A DNA stretch of 64,000 bases from Methanobacteriota archaeon (GCA_020348345.1 CP070748.1:570667-634666), one strand, 5' to 3'. Positions 54,146 to 63,162 are shown, numbered from the stretch's first letter. A program made the numbers and translations. The notes: generated from the letters alone by a model not told the origin.

Positions 54146-55264
54146 CTATCGCCCGGTCCATACGGGCGAGGTCCATGCCGTGACTCCAGGCACTTTTCCA
54201 TCCAGCGGCGACATTGTCGTCACGCGGACGTAGAAGTATCTTGCATCCTCCGATTCCAGGTTGATCGTCAAATCGACGGAACTACCGCTCGTGTCGACGC
54301 TCGCGACAACAGCGCCCCCGTCCGATATGATCTCCACTTTCGTTATCTCGTCCCCCGCGCCATCCGGGTCGTTGATCTGTATCGATGCAGTGTATTCGGT
54401 CACGCCGGTGTCCGTGAGGATCGAGCCCATGACCGCGTCGTTCAACGTGTAGCGAATCTCGAGATTCTTGTCGAGTGTTCCATATCCTCTGCGCTCGCGT
54501 ATTGCGTCGTAGAGGTCGTCCGGCGTAAGGCTCTCCGCCAGCAGAACGGTCCTCATCGAGTGGTTCTGGATCCAGTCGGGATAGTGCGTGTCAGAGTTCG
54601 CCGCGGGCATGATGTGCCAGCCTGCGTCCAGCGCCTTGATGTAGCTGGGCTCGTAGTAATCCTCGTTGTGCACCTCGATGACTGTAACGCCTGCATCCCT
54701 GTCAGGGGTGATGAAGTCGTAGTCCATGAAATCCTCGCTGACATACAACGGATGGTTGAACTGTGCGACGCCTCCGGGCTGCTCAGCAAGCCAATCATAG
54801 AAGTTGGCGAGCCGGTCGTATCGGTATCCCAGTGTCTGGAACGGAGGAAGATCTGGCACATTGTATACATTGAGTTCTCCACAGTTCGCCAACAGCCAAG
54901 CTTCGTAACCCGCCATCGCCACAAACTTCTTCGATGTGTAGGACTCCGCCGCGGCCTTGAGCAATTCCCACTCCTCCTCATCGGCAACCCACGCTTCGTA
55001 CGCGTTCCAGATCTGTGTGTGATCCGTGATAGCCATGAAGTCCGCCCCAGCCTTTATGGCCATCGCATATGCCTCCTCAGGAACTCCCGAGCCGTCGGAG
55101 TAGTTGGTGTGCGTATGCAGATCCCCGAAGTAGAGGTTGTAGCCGCCCGTTGGTTTACCTTTGTCGGCCTTGGGCTCTGAAAGGGCCTGTCCGGTTAGAA
55201 GCGGACATGCCATGACAATCACAAGCAGTAGACACAATGTTCGCAGTAGAGCTCCTCGTATCAA
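54146..55264 (-). CDS. Secreted PHP-domain phosphoesterase-like protein, copy 1
   Basis: 372 residues. A signal peptide (LLRTLCLLLVIVMACPLLTGQALS) leads to a PHP domain: GDLHTHTNYSDGSG, MAITDHT, FNHPLYV and NSDTHYPDW supply the His/Asp metal ligands of the trinuclear site. The C-terminal 110 residues are a beta-sandwich (YTASIQINDPDGAGDEITKVE). Intracellular PHP proteins are histidinol phosphatases or DNA polymerase exonucleases; secreted members are uncommon, and the substrate may be a sugar phosphate, phosphonate or nucleic acid outside. TATA-like ATTAAAATAG is near 55318. Confidence 0.83.
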   Translation of the reverse strand: MIRGALLRTLCLLLVIVMACPLLTGQALSEPKADKGKPTGGYNLYFGDLHTHTNYSDGSGVPEEAYAMAIKAGADFMAITDHTQIWNAYEAWVADEEEWELLKAAAESYTSKKFVAMAGYEAWLLANCGELNVYNVPDLPPFQTLGYRYDRLANFYDWLAEQPGGVAQFNHPLYVSEDFMDYDFITPDRDAGVTVIEVHNEDYYEPSYIKALDAGWHIMPAANSDTHYPDWIQNHSMRTVLLAESLTPDDLYDAIRERRGYGTLDKNLEIRYTLNDAVMGSILTDTGVTEYTASIQINDPDGAGDEITKVEIISDGGAVVASVDTSGSSVDLTINLESEDARYFYVRVTTMSPLDGKVPGVTAWTSPVWTGR

Positions 55265-55666
55265 CAGGTGAAGTCCCCCATTCTTATTGACTGACCCTGA
55301 CGTAACTCATGCTATTTTAATGATGAATCTTCTGGTCGAAAGGGTGTAGATAAACATATGGGTCAGTACGTGGAAAACGGCTTTGCAGACGGCTGGATAG
55401 AAATGCTGATACATAACAATGCTATGGCATGTTCAACTGTGGATCTCCTCGCTTCGCTAAAGCGCGCTATTCGGACCCATTATGTCATCCTTCGTCAACT
55501 CAGCATTATCGAGAAGTTTCTGAGCAGAATTGGTCAATGGTGTGTCGGGGTGCATCTTTGGCATCCGAAACAGCCGCGATTTCAAAGGGTATTCACTAGA
55601 GTCAGTACTCATAAATAGCAGCGTCTCTATTTCCGTCGCAGCCGATTAGAGGGGGAGACTGCAAAC
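55265..55666. other. Divergent region between the two PHP genes
   Basis: 402 bases. It has a TATA-like box for the minus-strand PHP gene (about 55314-55323) and CATAAATAG at 55610-55618 for the plus-strand one. A partial copy of the dispersed repeat lies at 55572-55599. An 86-codon plus-strand frame at 55358-55618 has a weak GGGTG site but no family features. Confidence 0.4.
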
Positions 55667-56803
55667 ATGTTGCTGACCAAGGGCTATCGAGCGTTCTCTC
55701 TAGCGATGACTGTGATCATGATTGGACCGTGCTTCTACTGCGGAGCTGCACTCGCGACGAATACGGAGCAAACCGAGGTCGTGTACAACCTCTACTTCGG
55801 CGACCTCCACTCGCACACGTCGTACTCGGACGGTACAGGTATGCCAGATGACGCCTATGCAATGGCGAAGGCTTCGGGGGCGGATTTCCTGGCAATAACC
55901 GACCACTACTTCCCACTGACGGATGTGGAGTGGCAGGCTATGCTGGAATCAGCGAATGCAAACACCGTGGATGGTGAGTTCGTTGCCATGGCAGCGTACG
56001 AGTACTACTTGCCAGGAATAAACGAATTGAACATATACGGCTCCGAGAACCTAGCGCCGCAATCCGGCCTCACGCCCGAAGCGTACTACCAGGGAGATCG
56101 CATGACGGGCGGCTCCTATATCCCTTGGATCTACGACTGGATCGCCCAGGAATCAGGCGCGATCGGTCAATGGAATCACCCGTCATCCTACGGGTGCCCG
56201 CTGATATGGGACTTCTTCCAGTTCGGGTTCCACACGGAGGACCGCGACACAGGTATGAGTATGGTCGAATGCTACAACTGGGGTTACCGCGATTCCAGCT
56301 ACGTCAAGGCGCTGGACGAGGGATGGCACGTAATGCCGACTGCTACGGAAGACGATCATTACGGCGATTGGATATCTCCGCTTGGCATCCGTACAGTGCT
56401 ACTTGCCCCCAGCTTGACTCGGGACAATCTGTATGAGGCGATGAGGGTGGGTAGAGGTTACGCAACCTTGGATGAGAATCTCGAGATACGATTCAACGTG
56501 AACGGCGCGGTCATGGGCTCGAACCTGTCAGACCCAGGTGCGGCTAGCTATACCGCTTCCCTGCAGGTCATAGACCCCGACGGCATCGGTGACGAGATAA
56601 CGCTCATCGAGATAGTTGCCGATAACAATGAGACGGTCTGGAGTTGCGCTCCTTCGGGCGCGAGCTACGTCAATCCGAACGTCGAACTCAGCGGAGATGA
56701 TGTGCCAAGGTACTTCTTCGTGCGTGTTACCACAGCTTCTCCGCTCAACGGAGATGAGCCCGGATTGACTGCGTGGACTGCCCCTGTTTGGACCGGCAAC
56801 TGA
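55667..56803 (+). CDS. Secreted PHP-domain phosphoesterase-like protein, copy 2
   Basis: 378 residues, clearly paralogous to copy 1 along its whole length: GDLHSHTSYSDGTG, LAITDHYFP, WNHPSSYG and TEDDHYGDW hold the metal ligands, and the same C-terminal beta-sandwich (ASLQVIDPDGIGDEITLIE) and WTAPVWTGN ending follow. Copy 1 has SDTH where this one has EDDH. AGAGGGGGAG about 12 bases before ATG 55667 is the ribosome binding site. The two face away from each other, as after an inverted duplication. Confidence 0.83.
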   Translation: MLLTKGYRAFSLAMTVIMIGPCFYCGAALATNTEQTEVVYNLYFGDLHSHTSYSDGTGMPDDAYAMAKASGADFLAITDHYFPLTDVEWQAMLESANANTVDGEFVAMAAYEYYLPGINELNIYGSENLAPQSGLTPEAYYQGDRMTGGSYIPWIYDWIAQESGAIGQWNHPSSYGCPLIWDFFQFGFHTEDRDTGMSMVECYNWGYRDSSYVKALDEGWHVMPTATEDDHYGDWISPLGIRTVLLAPSLTRDNLYEAMRVGRGYATLDENLEIRFNVNGAVMGSNLSDPGAASYTASLQVIDPDGIGDEITLIEIVADNNETVWSCAPSGASYVNPNVELSGDDVPRYFFVRVTTASPLNGDEPGLTAWTAPVWTGN

Positions 56804-56837
56804 AGCATTCGTGGAAGTGCACCTACACGGTGGTGAT

Positions 56838-56851
56838 GCGGTGGTCACCGC
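56838..56851 (+). terminator. Terminator candidate after PHP copy 2
   Basis: GCGGT-GGTC-ACCGC hairpin (stem 5-6 bp) 35 bases past the stop, with CTTTTAG at 56858-56864 downstream, between convergent genes. Confidence 0.4.
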
Positions 56852-56895
56852 GGGCTGCCTTTTAGCTTTCGCGCGCCACAGACAGATGCCCCTAC

Positions 56896-58005
56896 CTAAC
56901 TGGAGCCTTCCGCCTCGATCTCCCGAAGGAGCTCGTCGATTCTATCCAGTCCTCCAAGGAGGTAATCCTTCGGCGGACCGGTGCCGATGCGCAGATACCC
57001 GTCCGTCCCGAAGTGGTCCCCGGGGATCACGAGCACGGACTTCTCCTTCCTCAGGCGCTCAGCCAATGCCGTCGAGTTGATCTTCAGATTATACCTTATG
57101 TAGATGATTGCACCAGCAGCCGGCGGAACGTGCTCGAACATTGTCCCGTGTCTGTCCAGCCAGTCCTTGATGATCGGATAGTTACTCTGCAGAATCGACC
57201 TGGTGCGGTTCAGTATCTTCTCCCGTCTCTTGGGTTCAAGAGCCAATCTCGCGAGCCTGTCCGATAGCATCGCCGGGGTCAGCGTGAGATAGTCATGATG
57301 AAACTTGACCCCTTCGAGAGCTTCTCTGGAGCCGATGAGCCAGCCCGTTCTGAGCCCGGGAAGTCCGTAGGCTTTGCTCAGCCCATTCGTGATGAGCGTC
57401 TTGTCGTGATACCCCCATAGCGATTCCGTTCTTGGCGCCTCCCTTTCGGCCCCTAGATACACCTCATCGGACAGGAGCCATGCACCGCTGTCTTTTGCAG
57501 CATCGATCACTGCCTTGCGCTGTTCATCTGCCATGATTGCACCGGTCGGATTGTTCGGGTTGCAGACCTGGATAGCCTTTGTCTTGCTGGTCACAAGCGA
57601 CTTGAGATCCTCAGGATCGAACTGCCAGCCGAGATCGTTCCTGAGTCGTAGTTCCTTGATCTTGACGTCCCAAGTCCTCGCAAGTCCCCAGGTCTGCATG
57701 TAGTTAGGGACCATTATCACAGCTTCGTCGCCTTTGTCGAACAGCCTCCACGCCGCAATGAAATTGGCTTCTGAGGAACCGTTCGTAACGAAGACATTCT
57801 CCGTTTCGGCATTCTTATACGTTGCCGCGATTCTCTCCCTGAGCAACGGAGTGCCGTCCGCGTGTGGATACCCAAGGGGCGATTCTAGTAATTCCTTGAT
57901 CTCATCGTCTCCTTCGAGCAGTTCATTCAGGTGCAGCGGATGTACACCGCTCTCTGAGAACTCGTAATCGACGACTCTCTCGTACAGACACTGCATTCGC
58001 TCCAT
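56896..58005 (-). CDS. Class I/II PLP-dependent aminotransferase
   Basis: 369 residues, fold type I. The Schiff-base lysine is in TNGLSKAYGLPGLRTGW, the cofactor Asn/Asp in VCNPNNPTGA and DEVYLGAE, and the phosphate Arg in GLRTGW; the C-terminal RIGTGPPKDYL supplies the substrate Arg. Substrate specificity is not evident. It ends about 90 bases from the convergent PHP gene. The upstream hairpin CACCCC-TTGGC-GGGGTG (58032-58048) lies close to the expected transcription start. Confidence 0.87.
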   Translation of the reverse strand: MERMQCLYERVVDYEFSESGVHPLHLNELLEGDDEIKELLESPLGYPHADGTPLLRERIAATYKNAETENVFVTNGSSEANFIAAWRLFDKGDEAVIMVPNYMQTWGLARTWDVKIKELRLRNDLGWQFDPEDLKSLVTSKTKAIQVCNPNNPTGAIMADEQRKAVIDAAKDSGAWLLSDEVYLGAEREAPRTESLWGYHDKTLITNGLSKAYGLPGLRTGWLIGSREALEGVKFHHDYLTLTPAMLSDRLARLALEPKRREKILNRTRSILQSNYPIIKDWLDRHGTMFEHVPPAAGAIIYIRYNLKINSTALAERLRKEKSVLVIPGDHFGTDGYLRIGTGPPKDYLLGGLDRIDELLREIEAEGSS

Positions 58006-58139
58006 GACGAAAGGTTCAATTTTCAGGCTCTCACCCCTTGGCGGGGTGCATGCACAATCAGCGGATTAAGCTTTGTCACAATCACGAGCGAGAAGCCTCC
58101 GCTCCGATGCAGTTCTCTTTCATCTCGTCGATTTGAATA

Positions 58140-59138
58140 TCAGACCTTGATGAAAGAGCCAATGTTCTTCTTGAGCGCTCTCTCATAGACGATTTGCGAA
58201 GTGACGACGTCCTGGACGGCGGTGCCCGTTAGGTCGGCGATAGTGATTTCGTCATCTCTCTCTCTTCCGGGCTTCTGCCCGAGCAGCACCTCGCCGAGTT
58301 CGGCGTGGACGTCCTTCTCAGCGATCGCCCCCTCTGCGATGGCATGATGGATCTCCCCCAGGCTCGCGCATTGCTTCGTGCTGTCTGTGACGATCTTATC
58401 GGCCTTCGAGAGTAGCGCGGCTTCGAGCTCCTGCTTTTCGGGCGAATCGGATCCCATCGCAGTTATGTGCGTTCCCTTGCCTATCCATGAAGCTCTCACC
58501 ACAGGCGATGTCGCCATCGTCGCCGTCACCACGATGTCGCTACCAGCAACGGCTTCCTCGGCAGTGCCCGCCGCCATCACCCTAGATGTAAGGGCATTCT
58601 CCATGTCACGTACGTACTCCTCAGCCTTTTTCGGATCTCTTCCCCAGACTCGCAGCTCGCTGAACTCGCGTACTCTGGAAAGGGCCGCGATCTGCATCCT
58701 CGCCTGGGTACCGGTTCCTATGACCGCAACCTTCTCAACACCCTTCTTGGCCAGAGCTCTGGCAGCGACGGCTCCCGCTGCTGCTGTCCGCAGATCCGTG
58801 AGGTAGCATCTGTCCACCTCGAAGCAAAGGGGATATCCTGTCTCAGAGTCGAAAACCAATAGCATCCCATGGCTCGCTGGCAGACCGGATTTCGGGTTGT
58901 CATAGAATCCAGAAGCGATCTTCACCGTGTAGGTATCGCGGCCCCCGATGTAACCTGGCTTGATGTGCACATCACCTCTGTGGTCCGGCACCTGAAGCGC
59001 GACCGGGAAGGGTATGAATGCCTTTCCCGAGTTCAATGCCTTGAATCCTTCCTCGACAGCCTCGATGGCGTCCTCTATCGTTATCACCGACTCGATCTCT
59101 TCCTTGTTGAGCACAAGAACATCTTCAGGCTGATTCAA
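58140..59138 (-). CDS. Ornithine cyclodeaminase / mu-crystallin family enzyme
   Basis: 332 residues, matching the family length. KPGYIGG and VKIASGF, then LTDLRTAAAGAVA and the NAD loop VIGTGTQARMQIAAL, then GSDSPEKQEL and the C-terminal DLTGTAVQD are all characteristic. Members are ornithine cyclodeaminase, alanine or ketimine dehydrogenases. Start TTG 59138 is used: AAGGAGGAG lies 7 bases upstream, which the longer frame (to ATG 59195) would put inside the protein. Followed by the aminotransferase on the same strand 134 bases on; together they suit amino-acid catabolism. Confidence 0.86.
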   Translation of the reverse strand: MNQPEDVLVLNKEEIESVITIEDAIEAVEEGFKALNSGKAFIPFPVALQVPDHRGDVHIKPGYIGGRDTYTVKIASGFYDNPKSGLPASHGMLLVFDSETGYPLCFEVDRCYLTDLRTAAAGAVAARALAKKGVEKVAVIGTGTQARMQIAALSRVREFSELRVWGRDPKKAEEYVRDMENALTSRVMAAGTAEEAVAGSDIVVTATMATSPVVRASWIGKGTHITAMGSDSPEKQELEAALLSKADKIVTDSTKQCASLGEIHHAIAEGAIAEKDVHAELGEVLLGQKPGRERDDEITIADLTGTAVQDVVTSQIVYERALKKNIGSFIKV

Positions 59139-59333
59139 ACGCACTCCTCCTTGTTGTTGGAAGCTTGCTTCGTTCGCCATAATGACGCCCTGCAAGAAAA
59201 AACTTCCACAAGAGTGTCATGGCAGCCTGGATAGGCATGTGCAGCAACCCTAGCTCTCTGGAGACGCAGGCCCAGCCCAACTCGGCATGGACGAATTGAA
59301 TGATTCGCAGGTGGCGATTCGCACCGTCGGCAA

Positions 59334-60365
59334 TCAATCGAACTTCTCGCCGCAAGAGGGGCATCTCTTGGCATCGGCTCGAACGTCGACGCCGCACTCA
59401 GAGCACACGAAAGTGTCCGGTTCCTTCTCGAGTCCCATGGCCCTCGACAGACTAGGCACGCGCGCATCCTCATCCGTCGTTTTGGCTTCCATCTCCTTGC
59501 GCTTCTTCTCCCACTCCTCAATCGCTTTCGCCCTTTGGCGTCGCGCGCGCCTCATCCACCACACCATCCCACAGAGGATCGCGTAGATGGCAAAGAACTG
59601 CAGGTAGGACTGGTAGAGGGTGATGTTGAAGAGGATCGGCACTGCGACTGCCCACGGATCGGAGAATATCGGTCCCACGGACGAGACGGCTTCTTCATCG
59701 TAGTAATCGGTAGCCCACACCCAAGTGCCGTTTATCAGCGCTCTGAACTCGAACTGGTTGATCGGATCGGACAGCGTGGTCGTGAGCTCATAGTAGTGCT
59801 CAGTGTAGTTCCCATTGTCAACCACGGTTCCTACGATGTTTACTGGGTTCATCGACTCGTTGCGGGGTTCCCTACCCCAGGAACCTATTAGGACACGCAC
59901 ATCTATATCGCTGATATTGACGAACGAGTCGTTTTTCTGTCTGAGAGTTATGTTGTAGGTGAAAGGTGTCGTGTCACTTCCTTCTTCAGGGTCGACGAAA
60001 CCGTTAACGAGGATAGGATCATCGCCGGGGCTCAAAGCCTCCTTCATGTCCAACGATTGGATCCAGCTGACAAGAACCGCTGTCGAGACCACCATCAGGA
60101 CCGTGCAGCCGATGAACCCGTAGAGGAGAAGTTTCTTAACCCTCCTGATGTCGAAAAACCAGAACAGCACAAACAGGAGAAGCGGCGTCAACAGTCCAAT
60201 CCAACAGGAGCCCATCATGTACAGAAGCATGAGGTAGTGCAGGCCCGCTATGAGGCCGATGGCCACCGGGATCGTGTACGGCGTTTTCTTGAACTTCACG
60301 AACTGCTCGTTCAGCAGTTTCATGAGTCTGTCAATGGGAGCGCCTGGTGCCTCATCGCTTGCCAT
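59334..60365 (-). CDS. Membrane protein with C-terminal zinc ribbon
   Basis: 343 residues. Two spans near 28-70 and one at about 80-100, an outside domain of about 150 residues (YNITLRQKNDSFVNISDIDV) with NxS/T sites, another span at about 240-260 (YLQFFAIYAILCGMVWWM), then a basic coiled stretch and a zinc ribbon CSECG/CPSCG ending KFD. The start is ATG 60365: the TATA-like TTTTTATC lies 26 bases upstream, so the transcript should be leaderless and the longer frame to 60650 cannot be translated from it. Role unknown. Confidence 0.75.
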   Translation of the reverse strand: MASDEAPGAPIDRLMKLLNEQFVKFKKTPYTIPVAIGLIAGLHYLMLLYMMGSCWIGLLTPLLLFVLFWFFDIRRVKKLLLYGFIGCTVLMVVSTAVLVSWIQSLDMKEALSPGDDPILVNGFVDPEEGSDTTPFTYNITLRQKNDSFVNISDIDVRVLIGSWGREPRNESMNPVNIVGTVVDNGNYTEHYYELTTTLSDPINQFEFRALINGTWVWATDYYDEEAVSSVGPIFSDPWAVAVPILFNITLYQSYLQFFAIYAILCGMVWWMRRARRQRAKAIEEWEKKRKEMEAKTTDEDARVPSLSRAMGLEKEPDTFVCSECGVDVRADAKRCPSCGEKFD

Positions 60366-60388
60366 GTGTTGGTGCAAGATTCTGATAT

Positions 60389-60396
60389 GATAAAAA
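60389..60396 (-). promoter_or_regulatory. TATA box, leaderless promoter
   Basis: TTTTTATC (minus strand) centred about 27 bases before ATG 60365, the normal distance from TATA to transcription start, so the mRNA would begin at the start codon. Confidence 0.55.
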
Positions 60397-60433
60397 GCTT
60401 GGCGGTGAACTCGTCCTTTCCCAAGGCAACAAG

Positions 60434-60443
60434 ACTTAAATAG
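60434..60443 (+). promoter_or_regulatory. TATA box for carbamate kinase
   Basis: ACTTAAATAG at 60434-60443, about 45 bases before TTG 60486, leaving a short leader that carries GGAGGAGG at 60470-60477. Confidence 0.55.
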
Positions 60444-60485
60444 CCCCCTCTCGATGGAATTCCTTCCTCGGAGGAGGCTCCAGCG

Positions 60486-61451
60486 TTGAAGACCGCGGTC
60501 ATTGCAGTGGGAGGCAACGCCATCCTTCGTCCTGGCGACTCTCTCACGCCCGAGAATCAGATGAAGCATGTGTCTGCCACTTGTAGCGGCCTCGCCGATC
60601 TGATTCAGAAGGGCTACGACATCGTCATAACTCATGGCAACGGCCCACAAGTGGGCAACATACTTCTCAGAACGGAGATCGCTAGCGGAGAGGTTCCTCC
60701 CAACGCGCTTGATGTGTGCGTCGCGGAGAGTCAGGGACAGATAGGCTACATGCTCCAGCAGGCTCTGTCCTCGGAGTTCGCTGAGAGGAACATGGGCAAG
60801 GTCGCGGTATCGATGATAACTCAGGTCGTGGTGTCGGAGGCTGACCCAGCGTTCTCGAATCCGTCTAAACCTGTAGGCCGGTTCTACTCAGAGGAGGAGG
60901 CGAGGGCGCTCGAACGCAAGAAAGGCTGGAGGATGGTCATCGACAAGAGGAAGAGGGGCTGGAGGAGAGTGGTGCCCTCGCCTGAGCCTATCGCGATTGT
61001 CGAGAGCACGCCAGTCCGGAGGCTGGTGTTCGGCGGCGAGGACCAGGCCGAGGTTGTTATCGCGTGCGGCGGAGGTGGCATACCTGTCATCTCAAAGGAT
61101 GGGCGGTATATCGGCGTCGAGGCCGTTGTTGACAAGGATCTTGCAGCGGCGATGTTGGCGAATAACATCAGGGAGCGGCTCTTTGTGATCGCAACCGATG
61201 TCGAGCACGTCTGCGTGGACTTCGGCAAACCCACGCAGAAGCCGTTGAAGAGGGCTACGCTGTCAGAGATCAAGATGCTCTACGACCAGGGCCAGTTTCC
61301 TCCAGGCACCATGGGACCGAAGATACTTGCGGCGATGAGATTTCTCGAAGGGGGAGGCGAGGAGGTCGTCATCACGGCGACAGAGAAGCTGGTGGACGCC
61401 CTCGAGCGCGGCGCTGGAACACATATCTACAGGAACGATAATAGCCGATGA
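60486..61451 (+). CDS. arcC: Carbamate kinase
   Basis: 321 residues, the amino-acid kinase fold. VIAVGGNAILRPG, ITHGNGPQVGN, ACGGGGIPVI and the FVIATDVEHV segment are its conserved stretches. The reaction is ADP + carbamoyl phosphate to ATP + carbamate; it can run in ATP-yielding arginine or purine fermentation. TTG 60486 is the start, 8 bases after GGAGGAGG. The DRG GTPase gene follows after 4 bases, so they are cotranscribed. Confidence 0.92.
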   Translation: MKTAVIAVGGNAILRPGDSLTPENQMKHVSATCSGLADLIQKGYDIVITHGNGPQVGNILLRTEIASGEVPPNALDVCVAESQGQIGYMLQQALSSEFAERNMGKVAVSMITQVVVSEADPAFSNPSKPVGRFYSEEEARALERKKGWRMVIDKRKRGWRRVVPSPEPIAIVESTPVRRLVFGGEDQAEVVIACGGGGIPVISKDGRYIGVEAVVDKDLAAAMLANNIRERLFVIATDVEHVCVDFGKPTQKPLKRATLSEIKMLYDQGQFPPGTMGPKILAAMRFLEGGGEEVVITATEKLVDALERGAGTHIYRNDNSR

Positions 61452-61455
61452 GCTT

Positions 61456-62559
61456 ATGGCCACCATCGAGGAACAGATAAGGGACATCGAGGACGAGATA
61501 GCTCGCACTCCATACAACAAGAAGTCTCAGCACCACATCGGACGACTGAAGGCCAAGCTTGCGAGGCTGAAGGACAACCTTGAAGCGAGACGTTCCAAAG
61601 GTGGCAAAGGCCCTGGCTACTCTGTGAAGAAATCCGGCCATGCTACGGTGGCGATAGTCGGCTTTCCGAGCGTGGGCAAGTCCACGCTACTCAACAAGAT
61701 CACGAACGCCGATAGCGAGGTGGGCGCATATCAGTTCACGACCCTCACGGTCGTGCCCGGCGAGATGGTACACAGAGGGGCAAAGATACAGCTTCTGGAT
61801 CTTCCGGGGCTCATCAAGGACGCTTCAAAAGGCAAAGGACGGGGCAGGGAGGTTCTGTCCGTCGTCCGTTCCGCAGACCTCATATTGCTGATGTTGGACG
61901 TTTTCGAAACCAACATCAGAGTGCTTGTGGATGAGCTGTGGACGGCGAACATAAGGCTGAATCAGCACCCTCCTGACATCGTCGTGTCGCGAAAGAACCG
62001 CGGGGGGATAGGCGTCAACTACACTACGTTCAAGCCATCGCTTGACGAAGATCTCGTGCGCGATATGATGAACGAGTATGGCTACATAAACGCGGATGTG
62101 GTAATACGCCAGCGTATCAACGAGGACCAGCTCATAGATCACATATCCGGAAACAGGATATACGTGCCCGCAATCGTCGTGGTGAACAAGATCGATCTGG
62201 TGGGGAAGGAGTATCTCAGACAGCTGAAGAGCAAGAGACTGAGAGGATGGAAGGTAGTGCCTGTCTCCGCGGAGGATGAGACAGGGCTCGAGGAGCTGAA
62301 GGAAGTCCTGTTCGATTCGCTCGAACTGATACGGATATACATGAAACCGCAGGGCAAGGAAGCGGACATGGTTGAGCCATTGGTGATCAAAGCAGGCTCC
62401 GACATCGGCGCGGTCTGCGATTCGATTCATCGCGATTTCAGGAGGAATTTCAGGTACGCGCAAGTTTGGGGCAAGAGCGCCAGATTCCCAGGTCAGATGG
62501 TGGGACTGGAGCATGTCGTGAAGGACCAGGATGTGGTCACGATAATCGTTCGCAGATGA
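61456..62559 (+). CDS. DRG-family GTPase with TGS domain
   Basis: 367 residues, COG1163. An N-terminal helical region (about 1-60), G1 GFPSVGKST (67-75), G3 LDLPGLIKDASKGKGRG, G4 NKID and a C-terminal TGS domain (about 290-367) ending VVTIIVRR. DRG proteins associate with ribosomes in archaea and eukaryotes and are thought to help stalled translation. Near-universal in archaea. Confidence 0.95.
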   Translation: MATIEEQIRDIEDEIARTPYNKKSQHHIGRLKAKLARLKDNLEARRSKGGKGPGYSVKKSGHATVAIVGFPSVGKSTLLNKITNADSEVGAYQFTTLTVVPGEMVHRGAKIQLLDLPGLIKDASKGKGRGREVLSVVRSADLILLMLDVFETNIRVLVDELWTANIRLNQHPPDIVVSRKNRGGIGVNYTTFKPSLDEDLVRDMMNEYGYINADVVIRQRINEDQLIDHISGNRIYVPAIVVVNKIDLVGKEYLRQLKSKRLRGWKVVPVSAEDETGLEELKEVLFDSLELIRIYMKPQGKEADMVEPLVIKAGSDIGAVCDSIHRDFRRNFRYAQVWGKSARFPGQMVGLEHVVKDQDVVTIIVRR

Positions 62560-62648
62560 CGCTGTCCAGTAAGTGCGCGATAGACAAATCACCGAGAAGA
62601 CGCAACGTAAGGGGTTTGAGGTGTAGGTTGGTCCACGCTGGTGTTCGC

Positions 62649-62873
62649 CTACTCCTTCTTCCTCATTAGCTTCATGAAGCCGCCGCCCTCGTGTATCTCG
62701 AGGTTCTTGTGGGCGAGGATTGCCTCGAACTCGGGCCAGTCGATCACATCGACTCGCGGGCTTGTCCCTCTCGTGAACTCGATCTCCGTCGTCCCGCGGA
62801 CCTTTCCGGGCTTGAGGTTCTTCTCCCGAGCGATTTCCTTTGCCCTTTCCACTGATATTGGAAACATCGGCAT
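62649..62873 (-). CDS. Small conserved-looking protein of unknown function
   Basis: 74 residues, basic, with no membrane span. FPISVERAKEIAREKNLKPG looks like a helix; VDVIDWPEFEAILAHKNLEI is strand-helix. AAGGAGG precedes ATG 62873 by 7 bases; ATG 62879 is too close and ATG 62915 lies upstream of it. A good TATA box (ATTTATATGT, 62940-62931 on the minus strand) supports expression. Family not recognised; the small basic character would suit a nucleic-acid or ribosome-associated role, but this is a guess. Confidence 0.7.
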   Translation of the reverse strand: MPMFPISVERAKEIAREKNLKPGKVRGTTEIEFTRGTSPRVDVIDWPEFEAILAHKNLEIHEGGGFMKLMRKKE

Positions 62874-62930
62874 GCGCATCCCTCCTTGTGTCAGTCGGAC
62901 TTGCTCCGACCGCACTCTAATGCTCGTCAG

Positions 62931-62940
62931 ACATATAAAT
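62931..62940 (-). promoter_or_regulatory. TATA box for the small basic protein
   Basis: ATTTATATGT on the minus strand, 58 bases before ATG 62873; expected transcript start near 62908. Confidence 0.5.
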
Positions 62941-63162
62941 CCCTTTCGCTGGCATATATGGTCGTTATATGCTGGCCTGTTGTCCGACGAGTGTCTTACG
63001 CGACCCTTTACTATGCTCCTAGCTTGAACAACAAACCCGCCTCACGCGTCACGTAGTTGCGCAATCGAAGCGTCGGCTTCGCATCCAGAGGACGAGGCGA
63101 GTTCAAACCAGGGTATCGGCTTCCCAAAAGGATTAAGAAACGGTATTGGCTTATTGCGCAAG

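Noticed and set aside
53996-55180. 394-codon open frame on the plus strand
   Set aside because: Antisense to the PHP copy 1 gene, whose signal peptide and metal motifs are clear.
55358-55618. 86-codon frame with weak GGGTG site and TATA-like sequence
   Set aside because: No family features, unusual composition (many Trp, His, Cys) and it covers the partial repeat and the promoter of the next gene.
63066-63081. CGAAGC-GTCG-GCTTCG hairpin upstream of hisS
   Set aside because: Perfect but short, without a T-run or link to a gene end; no functional reading supported.
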